From positions 186,001 to 250,000 of the forward strand of contig NZ_BMWC01000004.1 in assembly GCF_014651035.1 (NCBI RefSeq): a stretch of DNA of 64,000 nt, written 5' to 3'. How positions within the stretch are numbered: position 1 is the stretch's first letter; each line of letters opens with the position of its first letter. The position numbers and the translations under genes are program-made. The notes below the pieces were generated by a model. That model was not told the DNA's origin and did no database searches. It saw only the letters and a list, made by a program, of their open reading frames with translations. Below, piece by piece: positions 1-8,703 of the stretch. The stretch comes from Streptomyces lomondensis. Lineage in GTDB: Bacteria; Actinomycetota; Actinomycetes; Streptomycetales; Streptomycetaceae.

Positions 1-1
1 C

Positions 2-289
2 GAGGACCTCGACGGGGTGTGGGCCTCGGCGGCCGGCTGCATGCGCAACTACCTCATCCTCAAGGAGCGCGCCGCCGCCTTCCGCGCCGACCCGGAGGTG
101 CAGGAGGCGCTGCGCGCGGCCCGCCTGGACGAGCTGGCCCAGCCCACCGCGGCGGACGGCCTCCAGGCCCTGCTCGCCGACCGGTCGGCCTTCGAGGCCT
201 TCGACGTCGAGGCCGCCGCGGCCCGCGGCATGGCCTTCGAGCAGCTGGACCAGCTGGCGATGGACCACCTGCTGGGGGCGCGTGGCTGA
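2..289 (+). CDS. xylA: Xylose isomerase, C-terminal part (partial)
   Basis: The reading frame is open from the window edge to the stop at 287-289, so only about the last 95 residues are present. The text CMRNYLILKERAAAFRADPE and the ending LDQLAMDHLLGARG match the C-terminal helical region of actinobacterial xylose isomerases, which interconvert D-xylose and D-xylulose in the cytoplasm using divalent metal. The metal-binding barrel lies outside the window, so catalytic residues cannot be checked. A strong palindrome about 120 bp downstream probably ends the transcript. The identification rests on family recognition of the C-terminal arm. Confidence 0.85.
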   Translation, partial: EDLDGVWASAAGCMRNYLILKERAAAFRADPEVQEALRAARLDELAQPTAADGLQALLADRSAFEAFDVEAAAARGMAFEQLDQLAMDHLLGARG

Positions 290-410
290 GGCCACGCGTG
301 CGTGCGGCGGGCCGGCTTCAGGCGGGCGTTGCGCACCCCGGAGCCGTGAGGCCGCACGCGCGCTTGCGGGCCATTGCGCGGCCCGCGCCGTGCGGTGTCG
401 CGCAGCGTGA

Positions 411-432
411 GCCCGCACGCGCGCGTGCGGGC
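411..432. terminator. Perfect 22-bp GC palindrome after xylA
   Basis: GCCCGCAC and GTGCGGGC flank a GCGCGC core, giving a perfect 22-bp palindrome. A shorter related hairpin (CCGCA/TGCGG) lies at 352-369. There is no T-run, which is usual for Streptomyces terminators. It probably ends the xylA transcript. Its centre is one copy of a 12-bp palindrome that recurs several times in the first 11 kb. Confidence 0.55.
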
Positions 433-561
433 CCGTCGGCCGGTCACCGCGATCGGCTGACGGGGCCGTCATGCTCCGGAATCATGCGATCCATGCCATG
501 AGCCGGTATCAACTTCCGTGCGCCCCTCCCGCCTTGTGCGGCAGGCGGCGACCCTGGCGGT

Positions 562-912
562 ATGGCCCTGCCGCCCGTACCGCCTCACCCGCCCGGACCT
601 CCCCGGCGCCGGAGTCCGCTGCTCATCCTGCTCGCCGTGCTCGTGGCCGCCGCAGCCGTGTCCGTCGTGGTGCTGATGGCCTCGGGACGGGACGACTCGC
701 CGGACGAGGGGACGCCCGGCGAGGGCACGAGCAGCACTCCCGCGCCGTCCTTCGGCATTCCGACCGAGCTGCCCACCGGATTGCCGAGCGAGCTGCCGAC
801 CCGGCTGCCGTCGGGCTTTCCGAGTCAGCTGCCGAGTGATCTACCGAGTGATCTGCCGAGCGACCTCGAATCGCTCCTGCCGTCCCTGGACACCGGCGGG
901 CTACTGCCCTGA
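562..912 (+). CDS. Small single-pass membrane protein with Leu-Pro-Ser repeats
   Basis: A 116-residue protein. A proline-rich, basic N-terminus (PPGPPRRRSP) precedes one hydrophobic segment at about residues 20-41 (LLILLAVLVAAAAVSVVVLM). A Ser/Thr/Asp-rich tail follows, built from repeats of the type LPSELPTRLPSGFPSQLP and then LPSDLPSDLPS. The layout suggests a type II membrane protein with an extended extracytoplasmic tail. No domain of known function is visible. The start has only a weak GGCGG upstream. The end overlaps the convergent SWIM gene by 12 bp. Confidence 0.6.
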   Translation: MALPPVPPHPPGPPRRRSPLLILLAVLVAAAAVSVVVLMASGRDDSPDEGTPGEGTSSTPAPSFGIPTELPTGLPSELPTRLPSGFPSQLPSDLPSDLPSDLESLLPSLDTGGLLP

Positions 913-2169
913 CCGCGGCGCGGATCCGTCCCCGGCGGCGAGTTCCGCCGACGTCAGCGCCGTCGCCGGATCCTGGGCGGCGCCTCCCGCGGGCAGCCAG
1001 CGGCCGCCTTCCCGGTGGTACGGCCACCACCGGCCGTCCCGGCCTAGCCGGAGCTGAACCGGTGCGCCGACGACCGTCCACCGGTTGCCCCGGGCCCGCA
1101 GCTCGGGCCGCTCGTCCGCGTCCCAGGCCGACTCCAGGGCGGCACGCGCGCGTGCGAGCGCTTCGCCCTGAACCCGCCACTCCTCGTCGAGGACGGCCAG
1201 CGCGTCCGAGCCGCCGAGACGCCAGGCGCGCACCGCTGCCGCCAGCCCCTCCCGGCCGCGTCCCGACCCGTCGGCGAGACGGCCCGCCACCTCCCGTCCA
1301 GGGTCGCCCGCGGCCAGCCGTACCGCGTCCTGCGCCACCGTCAGCTCGGCGTCGCAGCCGCCCCGGAGTGCCTCCGCGAGCAGGCGGCGGGCCTGTACGG
1401 CGGTCCGTGCGGCCAGGAACTCCAGCGCGGCCGGGTCGATGCCGGCGGCGGGCGGTGTCCCGGTGTCCAGGGACGGCGGCAGGCCCGGCTCCTCGGGCAG
1501 GTCGGGCAGGGCCGGCAGCGGGGGCAGGATGTCACCGGCCGCGTACGCCTCGGCCGCGTCCACACCCTTGGGCCCGGAGGAGTCGGCGGCGGATGCGCCA
1601 CTGCGCGACTGGAGGTCACCCAGCAGGGTCGCTTCATCGCGCCCGCGCATCAGCAGCAGGACGAACGGGTCCTGGTCGAGCAGCCGTGCCACCTGGTAGC
1701 AGAGCGCCGCCGTGTGCCCGCAGTGGTCCCAGGCCCCGCAGCCGCACTCCGGTTCCAGATCGCCCAGGCCCGGCAGCAGTTCGACGCCCGCGGCCGCCGC
1801 GTCCTCGACCAGGTGCGGCGGCATCTCCCGGTCCAGCAGCGCCGCCACATGACCGGACCGCTCCACGGCCATGTCCAGGAGGCGGTCCCATTGCTCGGGC
1901 GTCAGCTCCGCCAGCAGGACGTCGGCCCGGTGCGCCGTGCGGTCGCGGTCCTGGACGACGGCCGTGAGGCGCCCCGGGCGCACCGACACCGCGCCCACCG
2001 CTCCGGCGCGCGCCAGCCGGCGTCCCGACTTGAGCTGCGTCGAGTCCAGCGCCGTGTCCTCCAGCGCCTTCAGCCAGGCCTGTCCCCACCAGGTCTGCGC
2101 GAAGCCCCGCCCCTGTGCGGGCGGCAGCGCCGCGAACGTGCGCTCCCTGTCATCGTCGTACCGAGTCAT
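901..2169 (-). CDS. SWIM zinc-finger protein
   Basis: A 422-residue protein with a SWIM-type zinc-binding motif, CxCx5CxH, formed by C142, C144, C150 and H152 (ECGCGAWDHCGH). SWIM proteins are thought to bind DNA or proteins and in actinobacteria are usually encoded beside a SNF2 helicase. Here the start codon overlaps the stop of the upstream helicase gene as ATGA (2166-2169), so the two are translationally coupled and probably work together. The N-terminus (FAQTWWGQAWLKALE) is the conserved part of this family. The middle is a proline-rich linker and the C-terminal half is helical with no recognised domain. The actual role is not established. Confidence 0.85.
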   Translation of the reverse strand: MTRYDDDRERTFAALPPAQGRGFAQTWWGQAWLKALEDTALDSTQLKSGRRLARAGAVGAVSVRPGRLTAVVQDRDRTAHRADVLLAELTPEQWDRLLDMAVERSGHVAALLDREMPPHLVEDAAAAGVELLPGLGDLEPECGCGAWDHCGHTAALCYQVARLLDQDPFVLLLMRGRDEATLLGDLQSRSGASAADSSGPKGVDAAEAYAAGDILPPLPALPDLPEEPGLPPSLDTGTPPAAGIDPAALEFLAARTAVQARRLLAEALRGGCDAELTVAQDAVRLAAGDPGREVAGRLADGSGRGREGLAAAVRAWRLGGSDALAVLDEEWRVQGEALARARAALESAWDADERPELRARGNRWTVVGAPVQLRLGRDGRWWPYHREGGRWLPAGGAAQDPATALTSAELAAGDGSAPRSGQ

Positions 2170-5100
2170 CGCAGGCCCCCTCGCAGCTCGACCAGATCCG
2201 CCAGCTCCGCGTCCGTCAGCTCCGTGAGCGCCGCCTCACCGGAGCCCAGGACCGATTCCGCCAGCTCCCGCTTGCGGACCAGCAGTTCGGCGATGCGGTC
2301 CTCGATGGTCCCCTCGGCGACGATCCGGTGCACCTGCACGGGCCGGGTCTGCCCGATGCGGTACGCGCGGTCGGTCGCCTGCGCCTCCACGGCCGGGTTC
2401 CACCAGCGGTCGTAGTGCACGACGTGCTCGGCCCGGGTGAGGTTCAGGCCGGTGCCCGCCGCCTTCAGCGACAGCAGGAACACCGGCACGTCGCCGTCCT
2501 GGAAGCGCCGCACCATGGCCTCGCGCTCGGCGACGGGCGTCCCGCCATGCAGGAACTGCGTGGGCGTGCCGCGGGCGGCCAGGTGCCGTTCGAGGAGGCG
2601 GGCCATCTGCACGTACTGCGTGAAGACCAGCACGCCCGCCCGCTCCGCGAGAATCGTGTCCAGCAGTTCGTCCAGCAGCTCCAGCTTCCCGGAGCGCCCG
2701 GCGATCACCGGCCGCTCCTCCTTGAGGTACTGCGCGGGATGGTTGCAGATCTGCTTGAGACCGGTCAGCAGCTTCACGATCAGACCCCGCCGCGCCATGC
2801 TGTCCGCCCCGGCGATCTCCGCGAGCGCCTCGCGCACCACGGCCTCGTAGAGCCCCGTCTGCTCCTGGGTGAGCGACACGGCGTGATCCGTCTCCGTCTT
2901 CGGTGGCAGCTCGGGCGCGATCCCCGGGTCCGACTTGCGGCGGCGCAGCAGGAACGGCCGTACGAGCCGGGCCAGCCGGTCCGCGGCGGCCGGGTCCTGG
3001 CCGCCCTCGACGGCCTCCGCGTACCGCCTGCGGAAGGTGCCGAGCCGGCCCAGCAGCCCCGGGGTGGTCCAGTCGAGGATCGCCCACAGCTCCGACAGGT
3101 TGTTCTCCACCGGGGTGCCGGTGAGCGCCACACGCGCGCGTGCCCCGATGGAACGCAGCTCCCGCGCGGTCGAGGAGTAAGGGTTCTTCACGTGCTGGGC
3201 CTCGTCCGTCACGAGCAGGCCCCACGGCACCCCGGCGAGCCGGGGCGCGTCCAGGCGCATCGTGCCGTACGTCGTCAGCACGAACTCCCCGTCGGCCAGG
3301 CCGTCCAGGCTGCGCCGTGCGCCGTGGAAGCGCCGCACGGGGGTGCCGGGCGCGAACCGCTCGATCTCCCGCTGCCAGTTGCCCATCAGGGACGTCGGGC
3401 AGACCACGAGGGTGGGACCGGCGGATTCCGCGTCCGTCTGCCGGTGCAGGTGCAGGGCGATCAGCGTGATCGTCTTGCCGAGCCCCATGTCGTCGGCGAG
3501 ACAGCAGCCGAGGCCCAGCGAGGTCATGCTCGCGAGCCAGTTCAGACCCCGCCGCTGGTAGTCCCGCAGGGTGGCCGCGAGGGCGGCCGGCTGCTCCACG
3601 GGCTGCTGCGCCTCGGGGTTCTCCAGGCGCTCCCGCAGGGCCGCCAGCCATCCGGTGGGCCGCACCTCGACCCGGCGGCCGTCCACCTCCGCCCAGCCGG
3701 TGAGGGCCGCGCCCAGCGCGTCCACCGGCGTGACCCTGTGGTCCTGCCGGGAGCGGGCCAGGCGTACCTCCTGAGGGTCGATCAGGACCCACTGGTCACG
3801 CAGCCGCACCACCGGGCGCTTGGCCTCGGCGAGACGGTCCAGTTCCTCGCGGCTCAGGCTCTGGTCGCCCAGCGCGAACGACCAGTCGAAGGCGAGCAGC
3901 GCGTCCGCGGAGAGGAACGACGGCAGGGCGGCGAAGGTCTTGCCGGACTCCGGCTCGTCGTCGGACGGCCCCGCCCCCGCGGGGCCCACCTCCGCGCGCG
4001 TGGTGAGCTCGCGGGCCAGACCCTTCGGCCAGTGCACCTCGACCCCGGCCGAGGCCAGCGCGCGGGCGCCCGCGCCGAGGAGCTCGGTGACCTCCTCGTC
4101 GGCGAGCTCGACCGCGTCCGGGACGGTCGCCGACAGCAGGGGCGTCAGCGGGGTCCAGGCACGGGCCGCGCGGCGCAGGGCGAGCAGGGCGTCCATCCGC
4201 GCGCGTGGGCCGAAGGCCTCTCCCCGGGCGTCGCCCGCCCAGACGTCGGCGGCGTCCGCGACGAGGGCGGCATCGCTCACGCTGTGCACCTGGAGGACGG
4301 CTCGGAAGGTCACGTCCGCGGCGTCGGGTGTTGTTACGTCGGACGTCGTGGCGTCGGGCGTCGTGACCTCGGACGTCGTGGTGTCGGACGTCGTGGTGTC
4401 GGGCCTCGTGGCCTCGGAGTTCGTGGCGTCGGCCGTCCCGTCGTTCGCCGTCGCCTCCGCAGGGCCGTGTGCCTCGATCAGGCGCTGTGCCTCGATCAGG
4501 CCGTGCGCCTCGATCCGCAGCGACAGCCGCACGCCCGCGTCGTGACCCGCGGCGACGTCCGCCGCCCACGCGCGCTGCTCCGGCAGGTGCACCGGCTCGG
4601 GAGCCGCGTAGGCGGGACCGCCCGTCACCAGCGGCGCGGCCGGGGAGCGCGGCAGGGTGTCGGCGACCGCGTCGAGGAAGGCGCGCAGGAGCTGCTCCGG
4701 GTCGGGCAACCGCAGCGGCCCGGCGCCGCCGCGCAGCACGGCATGCGCCTCGGGCGGCATCGCGGCGGCGAGGCGGCGCACGGCCTCGACGTCCTGGGCA
4801 CGCAGCGGGCCCGTGCGCCAGGCGTCGTGGTCGCCCGGGGACAGCCCCGGCAGCAGCAGTCCGCGCGCCACGAGGTGCAGGGCGTGCAGGGCCGCCGCGC
4901 CCCAGAACACGGTGGACCGGTGTCCCTGCGCGCCGGTACGCGCACGCGCGAGGACCGGCAGGGCCGCGCGCACGGGTACCAGGACGGCGGGCACGCTCTC
5001 GGTCTCGACCCCGCCGTCGCCGGGCACGACGACGGTCAGGTCCGCGATGGTCGCCGACGCGACGGCCGCGGATGCCACGGCCGTGGGGGCTACGGCCGTG

Positions 5101-5285
5101 GCGTCCGCGCCGTCGGGTCGCCAGAAGGCGATGGTGCCCGTGCGGGCGGGGTCGCCGGGCAGGAAGACGGCGCGGCAGTGGGCCAGTTCGGGAATCTCGG
5201 AGGAGGGTGCCGGGGGAGTCGGGTGCTCGACTATGACTGATTCCTCAAATTTGACTACTTGGCGGAGTCGCCGAGGGTACAGCAT
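2166..5285 (-). CDS. SNF2-family DEAD/DEAH-box helicase
   Basis: About 1,040 residues. The C-terminal half carries the whole SNF2 ATPase core: motif I DDMGLGKT (near 3490), DEAQ as motif II (LLVTDEAQHVKNP), motif III LTGTPVENN, and the helicase C motifs GTGLNL and QATDRAYRIGQTRPVQ. It should act as an ATP-driven DNA translocase with the coupled SWIM protein. The N-terminal half is poorly conserved and holds two low-complexity insertions (near 4322-4439 and 4469-4520). The start is uncertain. GTG 5360, ATG 5330 and ATG 5285 have no convincing ribosome site. The best Shine-Dalgarno (GAGGA, complement of 5242-5246) sits 7 nt before an in-frame ATA at 5234-5232. Confidence 0.88.
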   Translation of the reverse strand: MLYPRRLRQVVKFEESVIVEHPTPPAPSSEIPELAHCRAVFLPGDPARTGTIAFWRPDGADATAVAPTAVASAAVASATIADLTVVVPGDGGVETESVPAVLVPVRAALPVLARARTGAQGHRSTVFWGAAALHALHLVARGLLLPGLSPGDHDAWRTGPLRAQDVEAVRRLAAAMPPEAHAVLRGGAGPLRLPDPEQLLRAFLDAVADTLPRSPAAPLVTGGPAYAAPEPVHLPEQRAWAADVAAGHDAGVRLSLRIEAHGLIEAQRLIEAHGPAEATANDGTADATNSEATRPDTTTSDTTTSEVTTPDATTSDVTTPDAADVTFRAVLQVHSVSDAALVADAADVWAGDARGEAFGPRARMDALLALRRAARAWTPLTPLLSATVPDAVELADEEVTELLGAGARALASAGVEVHWPKGLARELTTRAEVGPAGAGPSDDEPESGKTFAALPSFLSADALLAFDWSFALGDQSLSREELDRLAEAKRPVVRLRDQWVLIDPQEVRLARSRQDHRVTPVDALGAALTGWAEVDGRRVEVRPTGWLAALRERLENPEAQQPVEQPAALAATLRDYQRRGLNWLASMTSLGLGCCLADDMGLGKTITLIALHLHRQTDAESAGPTLVVCPTSLMGNWQREIERFAPGTPVRRFHGARRSLDGLADGEFVLTTYGTMRLDAPRLAGVPWGLLVTDEAQHVKNPYSSTARELRSIGARARVALTGTPVENNLSELWAILDWTTPGLLGRLGTFRRRYAEAVEGGQDPAAADRLARLVRPFLLRRRKSDPGIAPELPPKTETDHAVSLTQEQTGLYEAVVREALAEIAGADSMARRGLIVKLLTGLKQICNHPAQYLKEERPVIAGRSGKLELLDELLDTILAERAGVLVFTQYVQMARLLERHLAARGTPTQFLHGGTPVAEREAMVRRFQDGDVPVFLLSLKAAGTGLNLTRAEHVVHYDRWWNPAVEAQATDRAYRIGQTRPVQVHRIVAEGTIEDRIAELLVRKRELAESVLGSGEAALTELTDAELADLVELRGGLR

Positions 5286-5335
5286 TTTCGGCGCACATGG
5301 GTATGGCTGAGCTGTGAGCTGGGTCACCATGGAGG

Positions 5336-5378
5336 TCTCAGGGGTGCGTCGGGGTCGCACCTCAGGGATGTCTCAGGG
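5336..5378. repeat. Three CTCAGGG repeats and an inverted repeat in a divergent promoter region
   Basis: CTCAGGG occurs at 5337-5343, 5361-5367 and 5372-5378; two copies extend to TCTCAGGG. An inverted repeat GGTGCG-N7-CGCACC lies at 5343-5361. The cluster sits between the divergent SNF2 gene and the small membrane protein gene, so it may be an operator. No known regulator is matched. Confidence 0.3.
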
Positions 5379-5455
5379 TCGCGGTCGGAACCGCCGCACG
5401 CGCGGGTCCGTTTTCGGGACAGAGAGCGGCAATGGCCGCGAAGGAGGCGACAGTC

Positions 5456-5638
5456 ATGTCGAAGAACGCCAAGATCGCCGCGGGCGGTGTGGCGGCCGGA
5501 CTCATCCTGCTGATCTGGCTGCCCTGGTGGGCCGCGCTGCTGATCATCCTGGGAGTCCCGGCCGCCGCGTACCTCACGCTGGACCCCTCACAGCGGCGCA
5601 GGCTGCGCCGCGCGACCCGCAAGGAGCTCGGCCGCTGA
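5456..5638 (+). CDS. Small conserved membrane protein (60 aa)
   Basis: The start at 5456 is chosen because AAGGAGG lies 8 nt upstream; an ATG 24 nt earlier has no ribosome site. The 60-residue product begins MSKNAKIAAGG and contains two closely spaced hydrophobic stretches (VAAGLILLIWLPWWAALLI and ILGVPAAAYLTL). It ends in a strongly basic tail (RRRLRRATRKELGR). This fits an inner-membrane hairpin or a single long helix with a cytoplasmic basic tail. I recognise it as a Streptomyces-type hypothetical but know of no function. Confidence 0.7.
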   Translation: MSKNAKIAAGGVAAGLILLIWLPWWAALLIILGVPAAAYLTLDPSQRRRLRRATRKELGR

Positions 5639-5651
5639 TCGGCCGTACCGG

Positions 5652-6509
5652 TCAGTTCGGCCGTACGGCCATCTTGTCGAGCGCCTCGAGGAGACCCGGC
5701 AGCTCCGGCCCCCGGCCCACCGGCAGGACCTCGCCGGGCTCCTCGTCGAGCAGTACGAACGCGATGTCGTCGGTCCTGGCCACGAGCGACCAGCCGGGAC
5801 CGTCGGCGCGCAGGGTCCGCGCGTCCCCCGGCGCGAAGGACGACCGGACCCGGCCCAGCGGCGGCGGTGAGTCGACATAGGTGCGGGCCTCGGCGAGGAC
5901 GCGCCGGATGCCGCTGTGGCCCGGCTGCCCGTTCTCCCCGCTCCGCTCGGGACCGTCGGCCGCTCCGCCCCCGTCACCCGGTGTCCCGGAGGTCCCCGGT
6001 GTCGAGAACGCCGAGTCGTCGACCTGCTCCCGCCACACCGCCCACTGGAGCGCGATCTCGTCGGCGCCCAGGCGCCGCTGGGCCGGCCCCCAGACGGTGG
6101 TGTCCGGCGGGGCGAGCGGCGGCCGGTCGTCGACCTCCGGGCCGGGATCGTGCGGCGCGGGCACTCCGGGGGCCGCGACGGCGACCGCGAGGGGCCAGCC
6201 GGGCAGTGCGGCGACGACCGTGCGCTCGTCGGGCGACAGCTCGTACTCCATGCCGCAGTCCCACGACGCGATCGCGACGGCCACCAGGGAGACGTCGTCG
6301 ATGACCACCGTCCACCGGGCGCCGTCGCCGTCCTGGCCGAGCACCAGCCCGTACCCGTCGGCGAGCGGCGCCAGGCCGAGCGCCGCGCACGCCTCCGGGT
6401 AGTCGTCGCCGAGCACACTCGGGAACTTCGCCGGCGTCAGCAGCACCGCCGTGAGCACATAGAGCGCATCGTCCGCGGCGGCGACGGCGTCCTCGTCCGT
6501 CCCGGCCAT
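5652..6509 (-). CDS. Hypothetical cytoplasmic protein (285 aa)
   Basis: The start at 6509 (MAGTDEDAVAAADD) has GGGAGG upstream; the frame stays open further, but that stretch is low-quality. The N-terminal half looks like a globular alpha/beta domain (LYVLTAVLLTPAKFPSVLGD). A Pro/Gly/Asp-rich linker follows and then a short conserved C-terminal block (ARTDDIAFVLLDEEPGEVLP). There is no signal peptide, membrane helix or recognised motif. It is convergent with the small membrane protein gene. The function is unknown. Confidence 0.55.
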   Translation of the reverse strand: MAGTDEDAVAAADDALYVLTAVLLTPAKFPSVLGDDYPEACAALGLAPLADGYGLVLGQDGDGARWTVVIDDVSLVAVAIASWDCGMEYELSPDERTVVAALPGWPLAVAVAAPGVPAPHDPGPEVDDRPPLAPPDTTVWGPAQRRLGADEIALQWAVWREQVDDSAFSTPGTSGTPGDGGGAADGPERSGENGQPGHSGIRRVLAEARTYVDSPPPLGRVRSSFAPGDARTLRADGPGWSLVARTDDIAFVLLDEEPGEVLPVGRGPELPGLLEALDKMAVRPN

Positions 6510-6642
6510 CCCAGCCTCCCCATCGTTGGTCCACCGGCGCGACCCTAGTGCGCCCGGAAGCCGCTTGTCACGACCTCGCAAGCGCACCCGGAGCTGCAGT
6601 TTTCCGGCGGACGGGGCGAATCGGCCGTCCGGGCCGGGCGCC

Positions 6643-6939
6643 TCACGTCGTCGGCAGCCCCAGCAGCTCACGGGCCACGGTTCCCGGCGACTCGTCCCGT
6701 TCCCGCGCGAGTGCGATGACGGCCCGGCAGGCCAGCTCGTTCACCCCGAACGACAGGGCCTCCGGCGACACCCACCCTGCCGCCTCGTCGGCCCGCTCCT
6801 GGTCGTCCTCGGCGCACGCCGTGACGTAGACGGCCGCGGCCTCGAAAAGATTGTGCGGACGTGTGTCCCCGTCGGGCTTCGTCTCCGTGCGCAAGGCATG
6901 AGCGACTCTGCCCCCGGCCTTGCGGACCTTGTCCCACAT
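6643..6939 (-). CDS. Hypothetical helical protein (98 aa)
   Basis: The start ATG at 6939 (MWDKVRKAGGRVAHAL) is preceded by AAGGTGG at good spacing. The product is short, soluble and probably all-helical, with an acidic centre (CAEDDQERADEAAG). The tail (VIALARERDESPGTVARELL) resembles a small helical bundle. No family is recognised. It is transcribed divergently from the MpaB-like gene, with only about 100 bp between the starts, so both promoters must lie there. Confidence 0.55.
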   Translation of the reverse strand: MWDKVRKAGGRVAHALRTETKPDGDTRPHNLFEAAAVYVTACAEDDQERADEAAGWVSPEALSFGVNELACRAVIALARERDESPGTVARELLGLPTT

Positions 6940-7039
6940 GTGCTGACCACCTTCCCCCTGTGCGTTTTCCCCGCTCACCGTTCATCTCCCGCCCATCAAA
7001 GTAGAGTTGGAGCTTCGGTGGCAGAAGGGGGAGGGTACC

Positions 7040-7942
7040 GTGAAGCGCTTCGAACGGCTCGAACAAATCCGCCGGATGGATCCGTACCGGGACGCCTCGG
7101 AGATCTACCGGCTGAGCGTGGCGTACGAGTTCCCCTGGGACTTCGCCCGGTCGCTGGAGCTGGCCCTGTACCGCACCTACGCCGTCCCGAGCATCGGCCG
7201 GCTGCTCGCGGAGACCGCGGAGCTCACGGAGCGCACGCAGAAACGCTACGACGACACCTCGCTGCTCCTGGACGCCGTCGTCGAGCACGGCTTCGGCAGC
7301 GAGCAGGGCAGGACCGCCATCCGCCGCATCAACCAGATGCACCGCAGCTACGACATCAGCGACGAGGACATGCGCTACGTGCTCTGCACGTTCGTCGTGA
7401 TGCCCAGGCGGTGGATCGACGCCTACGGCTGGCGCAGGATGTCGCGCCACGAGATCGTCGCCAGTGTCGTCCACTACCGCACACTGGGCCGGCACATGGG
7501 CATCAAGGACATCCCCGAGACGTACGAGGAGTTCGAGACCTGCCTCGACACCTACGAGGCGGCCCACTTCGCCTGGGACGAGGACGCCCGCCGCGTCTCG
7601 GACGCCACGCTCGACCTCATGGCCTCCTGGTACCCGCGCCCCCTCGCCCCCCTGCTGCGCACCACGACCCTCTCACTCCTCGACGACTCGCTCCTGCGCG
7701 CCTTCCGCTACACCCCGCCGAGTGCCGCCACGCGCGCGTGGGTGCGTCGCGCGGTACGGCTGCGGGGGCGTGCCGTCCGTCTGCTGCCGCCCCGGCGGGC
7801 CCCGCACTTCGCCCGGCAGAACTGGGAGATCAAGGGCTACCCGAACGGCTACCGGATCGCCGATCTCGGCACGCACCCCGTCCCCGGGGTCCGGGGCTGC
7901 CCCGTGCGGCACGTGGAGATGCCCGGCTCCGAGGCCGGGTGA
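7040..7942 (+). CDS. MpaB/rubber-oxygenase-like (DUF2236) protein
   Basis: About 300 residues from a GTG at 7040, chosen for the GGGGGAGGG upstream. The central block INQMHRSYDISDEDMRYVL followed by FVVMPRRWIDAYGWRRMS matches the DUF2236 family (latex-clearing protein, fungal MpaB). In that family conserved His residues bind a b-type haem for oxidative cleavage of alkenes or polyisoprenoids. Here H112-like (QMHRS) and the downstream RHE are candidates. There is no signal peptide, so an intracellular role is more likely than rubber degradation. The substrate is unknown. One copy of the 12-bp CACGCGCGCGTG palindrome lies inside the gene (7729-7740). Confidence 0.75.
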   Translation: MKRFERLEQIRRMDPYRDASEIYRLSVAYEFPWDFARSLELALYRTYAVPSIGRLLAETAELTERTQKRYDDTSLLLDAVVEHGFGSEQGRTAIRRINQMHRSYDISDEDMRYVLCTFVVMPRRWIDAYGWRRMSRHEIVASVVHYRTLGRHMGIKDIPETYEEFETCLDTYEAAHFAWDEDARRVSDATLDLMASWYPRPLAPLLRTTTLSLLDDSLLRAFRYTPPSAATRAWVRRAVRLRGRAVRLLPPRRAPHFARQNWEIKGYPNGYRIADLGTHPVPGVRGCPVRHVEMPGSEAG

Positions 7943-7951
7943 CGCGGCGGC

Positions 7952-8560
7952 TCAGTCCTCGCGCACCGCGAGCGCCAGGAAGCGGGCGTCCTCGTCGACG
8001 TACGACGTCAGGAGCCACCCGGAACCGGCCAGCAGCGGACGGAGGTTGGGCTCGGCGCGCAGGTCGTCCGGGGTGAGCGGGCGGCCGTGGCGCGCCGCCA
8101 GCGCCGCCCTGCCGATCGGGTGGAACAGCGCCAGCACTCCACCGGGCCGCACCACGCGCGCCAGCTCCCGCAGGTTCTCGGCCGGGCTCGGCAGATGCGA
8201 GATGAGGCCCGCCCCGAACACGGCGTCCAGCGTCCGCGTGCGCAACGGCAGCGCGGCGACGTCCGTGAGCAGCAACGCCCCGTCACGGTCCCGTCCGGCC
8301 CGTACGGCCTCCCGCAGCATGGCCGGGGTCAGATCGGCCCCGATGACCACTCCTGACGGCCCCACGGCGGCCCGCAGCGGCGGCAGAGCACGCCCGGTGC
8401 CGCAGCCCGCGTCGAGCACCCGGTCGCCCGCACGCAGCCCGAGCTCCGCGACCGCGGCGGCGTAGGCCGGGCCGTCGTCGGGGAACCGGGTGTCCCAGTC
8501 GGCGGCGCGGGCGGTGAAGAACTCCTGGACACGCGTCTGCTCGTCGCTCATGTACCGCAT
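7952..8560 (-). CDS. Class I SAM-dependent methyltransferase
   Basis: A 202-residue Rossmann-fold methyltransferase. Motif I is VLDAGCGTGRALPPL, with an acidic residue at the end of beta 2 (VIGADLTPAMLREA). Motif II is LLTDVAALPLRTRTLDAVFG and motif III is LARVVRPGGVLALFHP. This is the UbiE/Methyltransf_11 type; the substrate cannot be told from sequence. The first ATG (8560) has GAGG four bases upstream and is preferred over the ATG three codons later. It is convergent with the MpaB-like gene. Confidence 0.85.
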   Translation of the reverse strand: MRYMSDEQTRVQEFFTARAADWDTRFPDDGPAYAAAVAELGLRAGDRVLDAGCGTGRALPPLRAAVGPSGVVIGADLTPAMLREAVRAGRDRDGALLLTDVAALPLRTRTLDAVFGAGLISHLPSPAENLRELARVVRPGGVLALFHPIGRAALAARHGRPLTPDDLRAEPNLRPLLAGSGWLLTSYVDEDARFLALAVRED

Positions 8561-8703
8561 GATTCCTCACCGGCACGGATGACGCCTCAGTGCACACGTT
8601 CGAGCGTGACCCGATCGTTCCGGTACATCTCTGCGTCATATTCCAACACCTTTCGAAATGCGCCCCCTTCGCACGCCCCTGGCGGGTCTAGCGTCCCGGG
8701 GCC

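Noticed and set aside
2115..5240. Long open frame on the plus strand opposite the SNF2 gene (1,041 codons)
   Set aside because: It is antisense to a gene with complete helicase motifs, and its text is low-complexity and Arg/Gly/Val-rich, typical of GC-rich shadow frames.
7007..7039. TTG start for the MpaB-like gene
   Set aside because: No ribosome site precedes the TTG. GTG 7040 has GGGGGAGGG at good spacing.
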